Under the pieces are notes generated by a model that saw nothing but the letters and a program-made list of their open reading frames with translations, was not told the origin of the DNA and did no database searches. From positions 62,001-126,000 of the forward strand of contig NZ_JADPZX010000002.1 of NCBI RefSeq assembly GCF_015712165.1: a DNA stretch of 64,000 nt, in the 5' to 3' direction. Origin of the DNA: Streptomyces spinoverrucosus (GTDB taxonomy: Bacteria > Actinomycetota > Actinomycetes > Streptomycetales > Streptomycetaceae). Made by a program: the position numbers and the translations under genes. Of this stretch, positions 52,180 through 60,690 are shown in pieces. The first letter of the stretch is position 1. Every line of letters starts with the position of its first letter.

Positions 52180-52680
52180 ATGCCCATCCCAGGACTGACC
52201 CGCCTCGACCACATCGGCCTCACCGTGCCCGACCTCGCGCAGGCGCACGAGTTCTTCGTGGACGTGCTCGGCTGCGAGTACATGTACGCGCTGGGCCCCT
52301 ACCAGCACGACGGTCACTGGATGAGCGAGCACCTGGGAGTCGACGACCGGGCCGTGATGCGTCGGCTGCACTTCTACCGGCTCGGCGGGCAGGCACTGTT
52401 CGAGGTCTTCCAGTACGAGGCGCCGGACCAGCGCACGCAGGCGCCACGCAACAGCGATGTCGGCGGCCACCACGTGGCGCTCTACGTCGAGGACCTCGAT
52501 GCCGCGGTGGAGGACCTGCACCGGCGTGGCCTGCGGGTACTGGGCGAGCCGACGACCAGCAGGGGCGCCAGCGAGGGACAGCGCTGGGTCTACTTCCTGT
52601 CACCCTGGGGCATGCAGTTCGAGCTGGTTTCCTATCCTGGCGGCAAGGCCTTCGACCACGATCCGCAGGCCTTCGCCTGA
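52180..52680 (+). CDS. VOC-superfamily (glyoxalase/bleomycin-resistance fold) protein
   Basis: Small metal-enzyme-like protein of 166 aa with two beta-alpha-beta-beta-beta units: LDHIGLTVPDLAQAHEFFVD at the start and GGHHVALYVEDLDAAVEDLH in the second half. Candidate metal ligands are His in LDHIGL, a Glu in LFEVFQYE, His in GHHVALY and Glu in MQFELVSY. GGAGAG precedes the ATG. Reaction unknown; it could be a dioxygenase, epimerase or lyase. Divergent from the E1-E2 operon and followed 39 bp later by the GntR gene, so all are probably regulated together. Confidence 0.8.
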   Translation: MPIPGLTRLDHIGLTVPDLAQAHEFFVDVLGCEYMYALGPYQHDGHWMSEHLGVDDRAVMRRLHFYRLGGQALFEVFQYEAPDQRTQAPRNSDVGGHHVALYVEDLDAAVEDLHRRGLRVLGEPTTSRGASEGQRWVYFLSPWGMQFELVSYPGGKAFDHDPQAFA

Positions 52681-52719
52681 GCAGGAGCCCGGGCATGAGC
52701 ATGGACAGGAGTGAGGCCA

Positions 52720-53403
52720 GTGTCCGAGGGCAACGGCACCCTGCGGGCCGGTGTGGCCAGCCAGCGGATCGCCGACCAGCTGCGCGAGCGCATCCTGTCG
52801 GGCCGGCTGGCACCGGGCACGCGGATCATTCAGGACGAACTCGCTGAGGAACTGCGGACCAGCAGACTGCCGGTACGTGAGGCACTGCGCATCCTGCAGT
52901 CGAAAGGTCTGGTCACCCTGCGGGCCAACCAGGGCGCATGGGTGACGCAGATGGACATGCGCGAGTGCGAGCTGAGCTACAAGATGCGCGAGCGACTCGA
53001 ACCACTCCTGCTCTCGGAGTCGGCGCCGCACCTTACGGACGCGGACATCGCGGAGCTGGCCGAACTGCAGGAGCGCATCGAGCAGACGCAGGATGTGGAA
53101 CAGTTCCTCGTGCTCGACCGGCAGCTGCACTGGCAGACCTACCGGCACCACCGGGCGGACGAACTCGCAGGCATCGTCGCGCGGTTGTGGGACACCACGC
53201 AGCACTACCGCCGGGCCTTCACCCGGCTGGCCTCCGAACAGCGCAGCTGGGTCATCAACGCCGAACACCGCCTGCTGATCGAGGCGTTGCGTGACGGCGA
53301 CCACCGGTCCGCCGAGCGGATCCTCGAACTGCACATCCGCCGTACACGGGTTGAGCTGTCCCATCACCCGGAGGTGTTCCAGACGGGCGTCGCGAGCGGG
53401 TGA
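52720..53403 (+). CDS. GntR/FadR-family regulator
   Basis: Repressor of 227 aa: winged helix (IADQLRERILSGRLAPGTRI, LRTSRLPVREALRILQSKGL) and a C-terminal FCD ligand domain (LVLDRQLHWQTYRHH, NAEHRLLIEALRDGDHRSAERI). The GTG at 52720 (VSEGNGTLRA) is preferred to one 9 nt upstream because AGGAG is well spaced from it. The two TGGATCCA palindromes in the intergenic region before the E1 gene are its likely sites, as FadR-type proteins bind short palindromes. Ligand is probably an organic acid. Confidence 0.88.
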   Translation: MSEGNGTLRAGVASQRIADQLRERILSGRLAPGTRIIQDELAEELRTSRLPVREALRILQSKGLVTLRANQGAWVTQMDMRECELSYKMRERLEPLLLSESAPHLTDADIAELAELQERIEQTQDVEQFLVLDRQLHWQTYRHHRADELAGIVARLWDTTQHYRRAFTRLASEQRSWVINAEHRLLIEALRDGDHRSAERILELHIRRTRVELSHHPEVFQTGVASG

Positions 53404-53435
53404 GGCGTGCGGTCGTCAACCTCCTTGAGGACATG

Positions 53436-53467
53436 GCGTGGCGGCCGGGTTTCCCCGGCCGCCACGC
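53436..53467. terminator. Strong bidirectional hairpin terminator
   Basis: GCGTGGCGGCCGGG (53436-53449) and its exact complement (53454-53467) form a 14-bp stem with loop TTTC between the convergent gntR-type and amidohydrolase genes. Confidence 0.8.
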
Positions 53468-53497
53468 GGAATGGTTCGGCGCTGGACGCCTATCGGT

Positions 53498-55048
53498 TCA
53501 GGCGACCTTGTAGGGCGGAGGCTCCTGCCCCTCGGCCCACTGCTTCTCGCCTGCCTTGTCCCGGATGTAGTCGCGTGAGGCCTCTGCCAGGCGCCGGGCC
53601 CGCTTCAGGTCCGGGGAGATGAGCTCGCCGCCGTACTTGAGCACACGTCCGTTCACCACAACCGTGTCGACCTCCGCGCGCGTCGCCTGGAAGACGATCT
53701 GGTGGGAGGCGTTGGTGAGCGGGACCATGGACGGTGTGTCCGCCCGCAGCAGCACCAGGTCCGCCAGCTTGCCCGGCGTGATCGACCCCAGCGACGAGCC
53801 CAGGCCGAGCGCGTCGGCTCCGCCCTGCGTCGCGAAGTGGATGACATCCTCAGTACGCAGGTCGTTGTTGACGACGGTCTTCCCGTCGGCCTGCGCGGCC
53901 TGGTGGTCGAGGCCGCGGTCCGCGTTGAGGGTGGCGCGCATCGCGGAGAACATGTCGGAGCTCCACCAGACGCTGGTGTCCATCGACAGGGAGATGGGGA
54001 TGCCGTGTTCCCTGACCTTGCCGGTCGGAGGGTAGCCCTGGCCCGCGTTGAGCTCGCTCTCGGCGGAGATCGACACATTGCCGCCGGAGCCGGCGATCAG
54101 GCCGTAGGCGCTGTCCGGGAAGGACCCGCCGTGCACATAGGTGTTCGTGGGCAGCAGGAAGCCGTTGTCGCGCAGGATCTGCAGGGCGTTGTCGGGCGAG
54201 AACTCCCAGATGCCGGCGTGCTGGGTGACCATCAGGTCCCGGTCCCGGGCGAACTCCCACGCGGGCCGCTCCGGGAACGCCACGTCGGTGGGGGTGTCCC
54301 AGGCCAGTTGCAGGGTGACCAGCTGGTTCCTGGACGAGAAACGGCTGCGCAGCAGCCGGTCCACGTCACCACCGGCGGTGGCCCACTCCTGCGGCGGGGC
54401 GGAGAGGTCGCTGTAGGCCAGGCGGGCCCGCCCACGGGAGTCGAAGAGGGCGTCCGCGGCGGCTTCGGCGTGATCGAGGGTAAACAGCGCATGTGACCAG
54501 TCGAGGCTGGTGGTCACCCCGCTGTTGATGGCCTCCACCATGGACAGGTAGTTGCCGGCGTACACGTCCTCGGGGCGCCAGTACTTGGCCCACCCCAGGT
54601 ACATGAACTGGAAGTAGTTCTGGATGGTCCATTCGGCCCCGACGCCGCGCAGCACCGTCTGCCACATGTGCCGGTGGGTGTCGATCATGCCGGGCATGAG
54701 GATGCGGTCGCGTCCGTCGATGACGGCAGCGCCCTCGGGGGCAGTGAGATTGGGTCCCACGGCCTGGATGGTGGACTCGGTGACCAGCACGTCTGCGTTG
54801 TGCTGGACCCCGAGTCGGGGATCGCCGGTCACCACGGTGGCGTTGCGGAAGACGATCGGGCGGCCGGGCTTGAAGGAGGGTGTCCGGACGGGCGCCTGCG
54901 GCCGGGCCACGGCTGTGGCGCCCAGCCCGACGGCCGCGACTCCGAGGCCCGTACCGGTTCCGACGAGGAAGGATCTGCGCCCCAGCCGGGACCGGGTGTG
55001 GTCCTTTGCGTCCTGCCCGGCCGAAGGCGACGACTCGTCGCTGTGCAT
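53498..55048 (-). CDS. Tat-exported amidohydrolase
   Basis: Amidohydrolase of 516 aa with an N-terminal twin-arginine signal (SRLGRRSFLVGTGTGLGVAA), rare in this cytosolic family. The catalytic part has LMPGMIDTHRHMWQTVLRGV (metal HxH), GVTTSLDWSHALFT, MVTQHAGIWEF (metal His), THVHGG-like TYVHGGSFP, SLSMDTSVWWSSDM and TPGKLADLVLLRADTP. It is clearly a paralogue of the broken gene at 36524-37854. It would act outside the membrane on an extracellular amide or heterocycle. Substrate unknown. Confidence 0.85.
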   Translation of the reverse strand: MHSDESSPSAGQDAKDHTRSRLGRRSFLVGTGTGLGVAAVGLGATAVARPQAPVRTPSFKPGRPIVFRNATVVTGDPRLGVQHNADVLVTESTIQAVGPNLTAPEGAAVIDGRDRILMPGMIDTHRHMWQTVLRGVGAEWTIQNYFQFMYLGWAKYWRPEDVYAGNYLSMVEAINSGVTTSLDWSHALFTLDHAEAAADALFDSRGRARLAYSDLSAPPQEWATAGGDVDRLLRSRFSSRNQLVTLQLAWDTPTDVAFPERPAWEFARDRDLMVTQHAGIWEFSPDNALQILRDNGFLLPTNTYVHGGSFPDSAYGLIAGSGGNVSISAESELNAGQGYPPTGKVREHGIPISLSMDTSVWWSSDMFSAMRATLNADRGLDHQAAQADGKTVVNNDLRTEDVIHFATQGGADALGLGSSLGSITPGKLADLVLLRADTPSMVPLTNASHQIVFQATRAEVDTVVVNGRVLKYGGELISPDLKRARRLAEASRDYIRDKAGEKQWAEGQEPPPYKVA

Positions 55049-55103
55049 GCGTGCTCCAACTTGCTGTTGACGGGATTGCCGGGCTGGACGCTAGCAAGGT
55101 AAC

Positions 55104-55113
55104 TGCACGTGCA
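55104..55113. promoter_or_regulatory. Palindrome before the exported amidohydrolase
   Basis: TGCACGTGCA is a perfect 10-bp palindrome 55 bp upstream of the amidohydrolase start and 205 bp upstream of the divergent aldo/keto reductase. AACTG to its left and CAGTT shortly to its right extend the symmetry. A regulator site is likely; the regulator is not identified. Confidence 0.4.
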
Positions 55114-55317
55114 ACAGTTGAAATCGGCAACTACATCGAAGGGCCGAGACACCTACTCCCCTGGACCTCGGTCGGCCGACCCGGTACCGCGCGACGCCTG
55201 CGCTGATTGAGAAGTTCCGATGATTGCCGCGTTCGTTTTCTTCTGTTGGACCGCATGGCAGAGCCGCTCCCAGCATGAAGGGCACAGCGACACCGCACTT
55301 TCAGGAGCAGCACGACC

Positions 55318-56286
55318 ATGAAATGGATCTCTCTCGGTTCGACCGGGCTTCACGTCTCCCGCATCGCCTTCGGCACCTGGCAGTTGGGCGGGCAGTGGGG
55401 AGCGTTCGACGAGGATCGGGCCATCACCGCCATCCGTGAGGCCCGCGAGCTCGGGATCAACTTCTTCGACACCGCTCAGGCCTACGGCTTCGGCGCCTCG
55501 GAGCGGGTCCTGGGCAAGGCCCTGCGCAAGGAGATCACCGGGGACCGGGACAGCGTGGTGATCGCCACCAAGGGCGGCGTCCTGCCGGAGGGTGGGCGTG
55601 ACGCGTCCGCCGCGTACCTGCGTCAGGGTGTGGAACAGAGCCTGCGCAGCCTGGGCGTCGAGACCATCGACCTGTACCAGGTGCACTGGCCGGACGCGAA
55701 CGTGCCCGCCGCGGAGACGGCGGGCGTGCTCCAGGAGCTCGTCGACGAGGGCAAGATTCGATTCGCCGGCGTGTCCAACTACGACGCCCCGCAGATGGCG
55801 GAGTTCGCCGCGGTACGCCCGGTGGACACCCTGCAGCCCCCGTACCACCTCTTCCGCCGTGGCATCGAGGCCGAGGTTCTGCCCTACACGATCGAGCACA
55901 ACATCGGCGTCCTGGCGTACAGCCCACTCGCCAGCGGTCTGCTCACCGGCCGCTTCGACGAGAACACCACGTTCGAGGACAGCGACTGGCGGGGCCGGGC
56001 CACCGCGTTCACCGGCGACACCTTGAAGCGCAACCTGGCGGTCGTACGGCGACTGACCGAATTCGCCGAGGAGCGCGGGCTGACGGTAAGTCAGCTGGCG
56101 ATCGCGTGGGTGCTTGCCCGGCCGGGGGTGCACGTGGCCATTGTCGGCGCGCGCAGCAGCGGCAACATCAGGGCCAGCGCCGCGGCCGCCGACGTGGAGC
56201 TGAGCGCCGAGGACCTTGCCGTGATCGACGAGCTCACGGCCGATGCGGTCTCCGTCGAAGGCGCGACCCCCGAGGGCGTGCTGTGA
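55318..56286 (+). CDS. Aldo/keto reductase
   Basis: NADPH-dependent oxidoreductase of 322 aa. The tetrad is visible: Asp and Tyr in FFDTAQAYGFGASE, Lys in VVIATKGGVLP and His in YQVHWPDANVP. The cofactor phosphate site is near AIVGARSSGNIRASAAA. Physiological carbonyl substrate unknown. It converges with a LysR gene, 10 bp between stops, and is divergent from the exported amidohydrolase. Confidence 0.88.
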   Translation: MKWISLGSTGLHVSRIAFGTWQLGGQWGAFDEDRAITAIREARELGINFFDTAQAYGFGASERVLGKALRKEITGDRDSVVIATKGGVLPEGGRDASAAYLRQGVEQSLRSLGVETIDLYQVHWPDANVPAAETAGVLQELVDEGKIRFAGVSNYDAPQMAEFAAVRPVDTLQPPYHLFRRGIEAEVLPYTIEHNIGVLAYSPLASGLLTGRFDENTTFEDSDWRGRATAFTGDTLKRNLAVVRRLTEFAEERGLTVSQLAIAWVLARPGVHVAIVGARSSGNIRASAAAADVELSAEDLAVIDELTADAVSVEGATPEGVL

Positions 56287-56296
56287 CCCTCGGACT

Positions 56297-57214
56297 CTAG
56301 GCGCGCGGCGTGTGTGCCCGGCCCGGTAGGGCGTCCAGGCCGGGCACCATGCTCAACAGCTGCCGTGCGGCCGGTGCCATCCGTTCCGGATCCGGCACGG
56401 CCACGGCCGCCCGCCAGACGGCGGCCTCCCCATCGGCGAGGCGCACGGCGCTCAAGGCGGCCGCCTGCGGCTTGCGCGCGACGTGCTGGGGCACGAGGGC
56501 CACTCCCAGGCCGTGACCGACCAGGTCGAGCAAGCTGTGTACATCGTTGACCTGCAGGGTGACCAGCCGCTGGTGTCCGGCGTCGGCGAAGGCACGGTCG
56601 GAGACTGCGCGCGCACCCCATTCGGGTGCGAAGTCCACGAAGCCCTCGCCGTCGAGTTCCTTCCACTCCACGTCTTCGCGTTCCGCGAGAGCGTGATCGG
56701 CGTGGCACAGCAGGACCATCGGTTCCGTCGACAGGGGCAAGAGCCGAACCCCGCCCGGGGGTTGGCCGCTCACCGCCACGAACGCCAGGTCCAGTTGTCC
56801 GGCGGCGACGTCCTGGATCAGGGCCTGTGAGCCGTCCTGTCTCATGCGGATCTCCACACGAGGGTGCCGACCGCGGAAGCGGGACAGGACCGAGGACACG
56901 TGAACCGCGCCGAGGCACTGCTCGCTTCCCACGGCCAAGGCGCCCCGCAGGAGTCCCTGCACGGCGGCGACCGCGTCCTTGGCGGCGCGCGCTCCGGCGA
57001 GAGTGCGGCGGGCCTCGTCGAGCAGTGCCCGGCCCGCCTCGGTCAGATCCACGCTGCGGGTGTTGCGCAGGAAGAGCTGGGCACCCAGCTCCTTTTCAAG
57101 GGAGCGCACTGAGGCCGACAGCCCCGACTGCGACACCAGCAACCGCTCGGCGGCACGAGTGAAGTGCCGTTCCTCGGCCACGGCGACGAAGTACTCCAAG
57201 TGTCGAAGTTCCAC
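56297..57214 (-). CDS. LysR-family regulator
   Basis: Regulator of 305 aa. The N-terminal HTH is MELRHLEYFVAVAEERHFTR, then AERLLVSQSGLSASVRSLEKELGAQLF. A substrate-binding domain follows from about residue 90 (LAVGSEQCLGAVHVSSVLSRF). It follows the MFS gene by 41 bp on the same strand and may be transcribed with it. Effector unknown. Confidence 0.88.
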   Translation of the reverse strand: MELRHLEYFVAVAEERHFTRAAERLLVSQSGLSASVRSLEKELGAQLFLRNTRSVDLTEAGRALLDEARRTLAGARAAKDAVAAVQGLLRGALAVGSEQCLGAVHVSSVLSRFRGRHPRVEIRMRQDGSQALIQDVAAGQLDLAFVAVSGQPPGGVRLLPLSTEPMVLLCHADHALAEREDVEWKELDGEGFVDFAPEWGARAVSDRAFADAGHQRLVTLQVNDVHSLLDLVGHGLGVALVPQHVARKPQAAALSAVRLADGEAAVWRAAVAVPDPERMAPAARQLLSMVPGLDALPGRAHTPRA

Positions 57215-57255
57215 GATCTCATCCCCTCATCACACCGTCGAAGCCATGGAAACGG

Positions 57256-58506
57256 TCAGCCGCTCAGCGACGAACGAGCGAACCGACGCGCCAAGAGGAC
57301 CGCCAATGCCGCGACCAGGCCGCTGAAAGCCAGCACGGCATCGCGGACCGGCACCGTCTGCACGGCCAGTCCCAGGCCCAGCACTGGAACGGACAGCCCC
57401 GCATAGGCGGCGAGGAACAGCCCTGTCAGGGTTTCGCCGCGTCGCTCGGGCACGGCCATCGACAGCACCGTGCTGACGCAGCCCTTGAAGGCCGTGCCGG
57501 CACCCGCACCGGAAACCGCTCCGCCGACGAGGAACAGCGGGAGGTCGGCCGTCCAGACCGCCGCGGCCAGTACGGCCATGCCGACCGCGAGGAGCCCCAG
57601 GCCCGCCTGCAGTTGGGTGCGGGTACCCGCACGAGCGAGCAGGATCTGAGCCAGCGCCGCCGAACCGAAGACCAGGAAGGCCGCGAGCCCGGTCACGGTG
57701 GGAGAGGCGACGTGCAGATCGCCCAGGACGAGGGGGGTCAGCGAGGTGAACAAGCCGAGCACCGCGAACGTGACCAGACCCGCACCGGCCACGGCGAAGA
57801 ACGCGGGACGAGCCCGGTCGGGAACGCTGACGCGCTGTGGGCGGTAACGCGGCCGCGGTTCGGGCCGTACGACGGTTTCCGGAACCACGACCACGGCCAC
57901 CGCTGCCAGGGCGAGCAGGCCGAGGAAGATCAGATAGGGCGTGCGCAAGGCGTCCGGGGCGTGATCGGCGAGCAGTCCTGAGACCAGCGGGCCGATTCCG
58001 AGCCCACCGAGGTTGGCGCCCGTGGCCACCACGTTGGCGCGGACGGGGGAGGCATGGGGCCGGGCATGCCGGTGCAGGTCGTCCAGGTGCGCGGTGGCCG
58101 TCGCCGTCAGCAGCCCCACGCTCAGTCCCGAAAGCAGGCGGGCGACGATCAGTGCGGGAACGGAGTACCAGCTCACGAAGACCATCGCGGAGGCGATGCT
58201 GAGCGCGACCGCCGGAAGCAGCACCGTTCTGCGCCCGAGCCAGTCCGACAGATGGCCGGCCAGGAAAAGGGCCGCCAGCACGCCGACGGCGTAGGTGGCG
58301 AAGACGATCGTGACGACGAACGGCCCGAACCCATCGGTCCGCTGGTACAGCGGGTAGAGCGGGGTGGGCACGGTGGAGAAGGCCATGGTCAGGGTGAATG
58401 TCGCGGCGATCAGCCAGAAACCGGTGTGATGGCGGGCGTCCGAGTGACGCCGGTGGGCGCCCCTCGTGCCCCGGGCCCGGGCTGTGCCGACGGTGGACTG
58501 GGACAT
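57256..58506 (-). CDS. MFS transporter
   Basis: Major facilitator of 416 aa with about 12 hydrophobic segments. It has the loop-2 motif LFLAGHLSDWLGRRTVLLP (G-x-L-x-D-x-x-G-R-R) and an ARLLSGLSVGLLTATATAHL helix 5, typical of drug/sugar exporters. The ATG at 58506 has GAGGT upstream. Divergent from the LysR gene at 58666 and followed by another LysR gene. Substrate unknown; efflux is more likely than uptake from the motif pattern. Confidence 0.86.
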   Translation of the reverse strand: MSQSTVGTARARGTRGAHRRHSDARHHTGFWLIAATFTLTMAFSTVPTPLYPLYQRTDGFGPFVVTIVFATYAVGVLAALFLAGHLSDWLGRRTVLLPAVALSIASAMVFVSWYSVPALIVARLLSGLSVGLLTATATAHLDDLHRHARPHASPVRANVVATGANLGGLGIGPLVSGLLADHAPDALRTPYLIFLGLLALAAVAVVVVPETVVRPEPRPRYRPQRVSVPDRARPAFFAVAGAGLVTFAVLGLFTSLTPLVLGDLHVASPTVTGLAAFLVFGSAALAQILLARAGTRTQLQAGLGLLAVGMAVLAAAVWTADLPLFLVGGAVSGAGAGTAFKGCVSTVLSMAVPERRGETLTGLFLAAYAGLSVPVLGLGLAVQTVPVRDAVLAFSGLVAALAVLLARRFARSSLSG

Positions 58507-58593
58507 GACCGACCTCAATTCTCTACGGCTGCCGTATTCGGCATGGCAACCGCAGCAACGCCCAACAGGAAGCCGCCCTTCCGCACCGGGCGC

Positions 58594-58616
58594 GATAATC
58601 GACGAAGACTGTTATC
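58594..58616. promoter_or_regulatory. Candidate LysR box
   Basis: GATAA-N13-TTATC is an interrupted inverted repeat in the 159-bp region between the divergent MFS and LysR genes, 50 bp before the LysR start. The AT-rich arms fit the T-N11-A pattern of LysR sites and stand out in this GC-rich DNA. Confidence 0.5.
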
Positions 58617-58665
58617 TCTGTTGGAGATGACCTACCCGGCCAGTTCCCAGCCAGGAGAGGTGCTC

Positions 58666-59535
58666 ATGGACCTGCGGCAGATGGAAGTCGTCATCGCCGT
58701 CGCCGAAGAAGGGGGATTCACGGCCGCGGCCCAGCGGCTCCATGTAGTCCAGTCCGCAGTTTCGGGCGCGGTGCGGACACTGGAGCGAGAGCTGGGCACC
58801 CGGCTGTTCGACCGCACCACGCACCGCGTGGCACTGACACCGGCGGGCGAGGCGTTCGTGCCGGCCGCGCGTGCGGCGTTGCGTGCCGCGGATCAAGCGC
58901 GGTCGGCGGTGGACGCGGTACGGGGTCAGCTGCGGGGCACGGTGACCGTCGGCACGATGCAAGGCGTCTGGGCCGGTCTGCACGATGCTCTGGCCAGGTT
59001 GAGGGCACAGCACCCCGGCGTGGTGGTCCGGCTTCGGCAGGCAGCTGTTGCCGACATCCGTCAGGCGCTGCGCGACGGGACGGTGGATCTGGCTGTGGTC
59101 GCTCTCGACCGTCGACAACAGCGTGGGCTGGCCACCCGCCTGCTCGCCCGTGAGGAAATGGTGCTGGTCGCCTCACCCGCGCGGGAGTTCACCGGAACGG
59201 GAGCGGAGGACACGGTCACGCTCGACGAGGTGGCCCGGCTGCCGCTGGTGGACTTCGCTCCCGGCTGGGCGATCCGCGACTCGGTCGACCGCGCGTTCCG
59301 TGCCGCCCTCGTCGAGCGCGACACGACCTTCGAGGTCAACGACATCATCGCGGCGTCCGAACTCGTCCGCCACGACCTGGGCGTGTGCATCATGCCCGAG
59401 TCGATCGCCGCACGCTTCCCCGACCTGGCCGTACGCCGGTTCGAGCGGCACGCGCCGCACTGGAACGTCATGGTCGTACGGCCCCGTGGCGAAGCTTCCC
59501 CGGCGGTCGCCGCCCTGCTGCGGCACATCTCCTGA
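58666..59535 (+). CDS. LysR-family regulator
   Basis: Regulator of 289 aa. HTH: MDLRQMEVVIAVAEEGGFTA, then AQRLHVVQSAVSGAVRTLERELGTRLFDRTTHRVALT. The effector domain runs from about residue 90. The ATG at 58666 follows AGGAGAGG. It is divergent from the MFS gene, the classical arrangement for LysR control of a transporter, and probably binds the GATAA-N13-TTATC element between them. Confidence 0.88.
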   Translation: MDLRQMEVVIAVAEEGGFTAAAQRLHVVQSAVSGAVRTLERELGTRLFDRTTHRVALTPAGEAFVPAARAALRAADQARSAVDAVRGQLRGTVTVGTMQGVWAGLHDALARLRAQHPGVVVRLRQAAVADIRQALRDGTVDLAVVALDRRQQRGLATRLLAREEMVLVASPAREFTGTGAEDTVTLDEVARLPLVDFAPGWAIRDSVDRAFRAALVERDTTFEVNDIIAASELVRHDLGVCIMPESIAARFPDLAVRRFERHAPHWNVMVVRPRGEASPAVAALLRHIS

Positions 59536-59671
59536 GGGCAGACCAGCGGTGCGAACGCCTCCTCGCGGGAGCACGCCTCGGGGGCGCCCGACTCGCTCCG
59601 CTGTCCGACAAGTTCGCGGATCTCGGCGAGCCCGGGCGCGGTTCATCGCAGCGCGGCGCTGCGCCTGGCCG

Positions 59672-59712
<41 letters not shown>

Positions 59713-59715
59713 AGG

Positions 59716-60681
59716 TCACCACTCGGCGATGAGCGGCGTGTCCGGTTCGTGCTGTCGCCAGGCTTCGGTGAGGCGGGCGAGGCGGGTGGGGGCGGCGATG
59801 CCGCGCACGGTTGCGATCCTGCCGTTGGTGATGTCGAAGGTCACGGAGCCGACGACCTGGTCGCCGAGCACGAAGAGGATGGCGGGGGCGCCGTTGACGA
59901 GGGCGTAGTGAATGGCGGGCGTGCCGCCGGCAAGGCGCCGTTTCGCGGGTGTGGGCTTGAAGCCGGCCCGTACGACGGCGGCGATGCGCTGCGGAGTGTC
60001 GTACTGCTGCAGCGTCTTGGTCAGGCCGGCGCCGTCGGAGATCGCGGTGGCGTCGTCGGTCAGCAGCGCCACCAGCCGTTCGGTGCGCCCCGAGGAGGCG
60101 GCGGCGAGGAATTCCTCGACGATCCGGCGAGCGGATGCGGGGTCGACTGAGCCGGCGCCGCGCCGGCGGGCGGCGGTGATGCGGCCCCGGCCCCGGTGGA
60201 GGTGCTGCTGGCTCGCGGACTCGGTGATGTCGAGGATCTCGGCGATCTCGGTGTGGCTGTAGGAGAACGCTTCGCGCAGGACGTAGACGGCCCGTTCGAG
60301 GGGTGACAGGCGCTCCATGAGCGTCAGCACGGCCAGGGAGACCGATTCGCGCTGCTCGAAGGTGTCGGCCGGGCCGAGCATCGGGTCGCCGTCGAGGAGC
60401 GGTTCGGGAAGCCAGGCGCCGACGGTGCGTTCGCGGCGGGCCTGTGCCGAGCGCAGGCGGTCGAGGCACAGGTTGGTGACGACCTTGGTCAGCCATGCTT
60501 CGGGCACGTTGATCCGCTGCCGGTCGGCGGCCTGCCAGTGCAGGAACGCGTCCTGCACGACGTCCTCGGCGTCGGTGGCGGAGCCCAGCAGTCGGTACGC
60601 CAGCGAGGCCAGCCGGCTCCGGCCGGCCTCGAAGCGACTGGCGTCGAAGCGATCAGTGGCGGTGCTGTCCACGCGGACCAC
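59716..60681 (-). CDS. sigJ: ECF41-type sigma factor (SigJ-like)
   Basis: Extracytoplasmic-function sigma factor of 321 aa with a SnoaL-like C-terminal extension, the ECF41 layout. Region 2 is LASLAYRLLGSATDAEDVVQ, then DAFLHWQ. Region 4 is LSPLERAVYVLREAFSYSH, then TEIAEILDITESASQQHLHRGR. Between them is the ECF41 linker WLPEPLL. The C-terminal domain (about 205-321) normally modulates activity in place of an anti-sigma factor. It starts 9 bp after the oxidoreductase gene; ECF41 genes are typically paired with such carboxymuconolactone decarboxylase/oxidoreductase/epimerase partners. Confidence 0.88.
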   Translation of the reverse strand: MVRVDSTATDRFDASRFEAGRSRLASLAYRLLGSATDAEDVVQDAFLHWQAADRQRINVPEAWLTKVVTNLCLDRLRSAQARRERTVGAWLPEPLLDGDPMLGPADTFEQRESVSLAVLTLMERLSPLERAVYVLREAFSYSHTEIAEILDITESASQQHLHRGRGRITAARRRGAGSVDPASARRIVEEFLAAASSGRTERLVALLTDDATAISDGAGLTKTLQQYDTPQRIAAVVRAGFKPTPAKRRLAGGTPAIHYALVNGAPAILFVLGDQVVGSVTFDITNGRIATVRGIAAPTRLARLTEAWRQHEPDTPLIAEW

Positions 60682-60690
60682 CCTGGGCGG

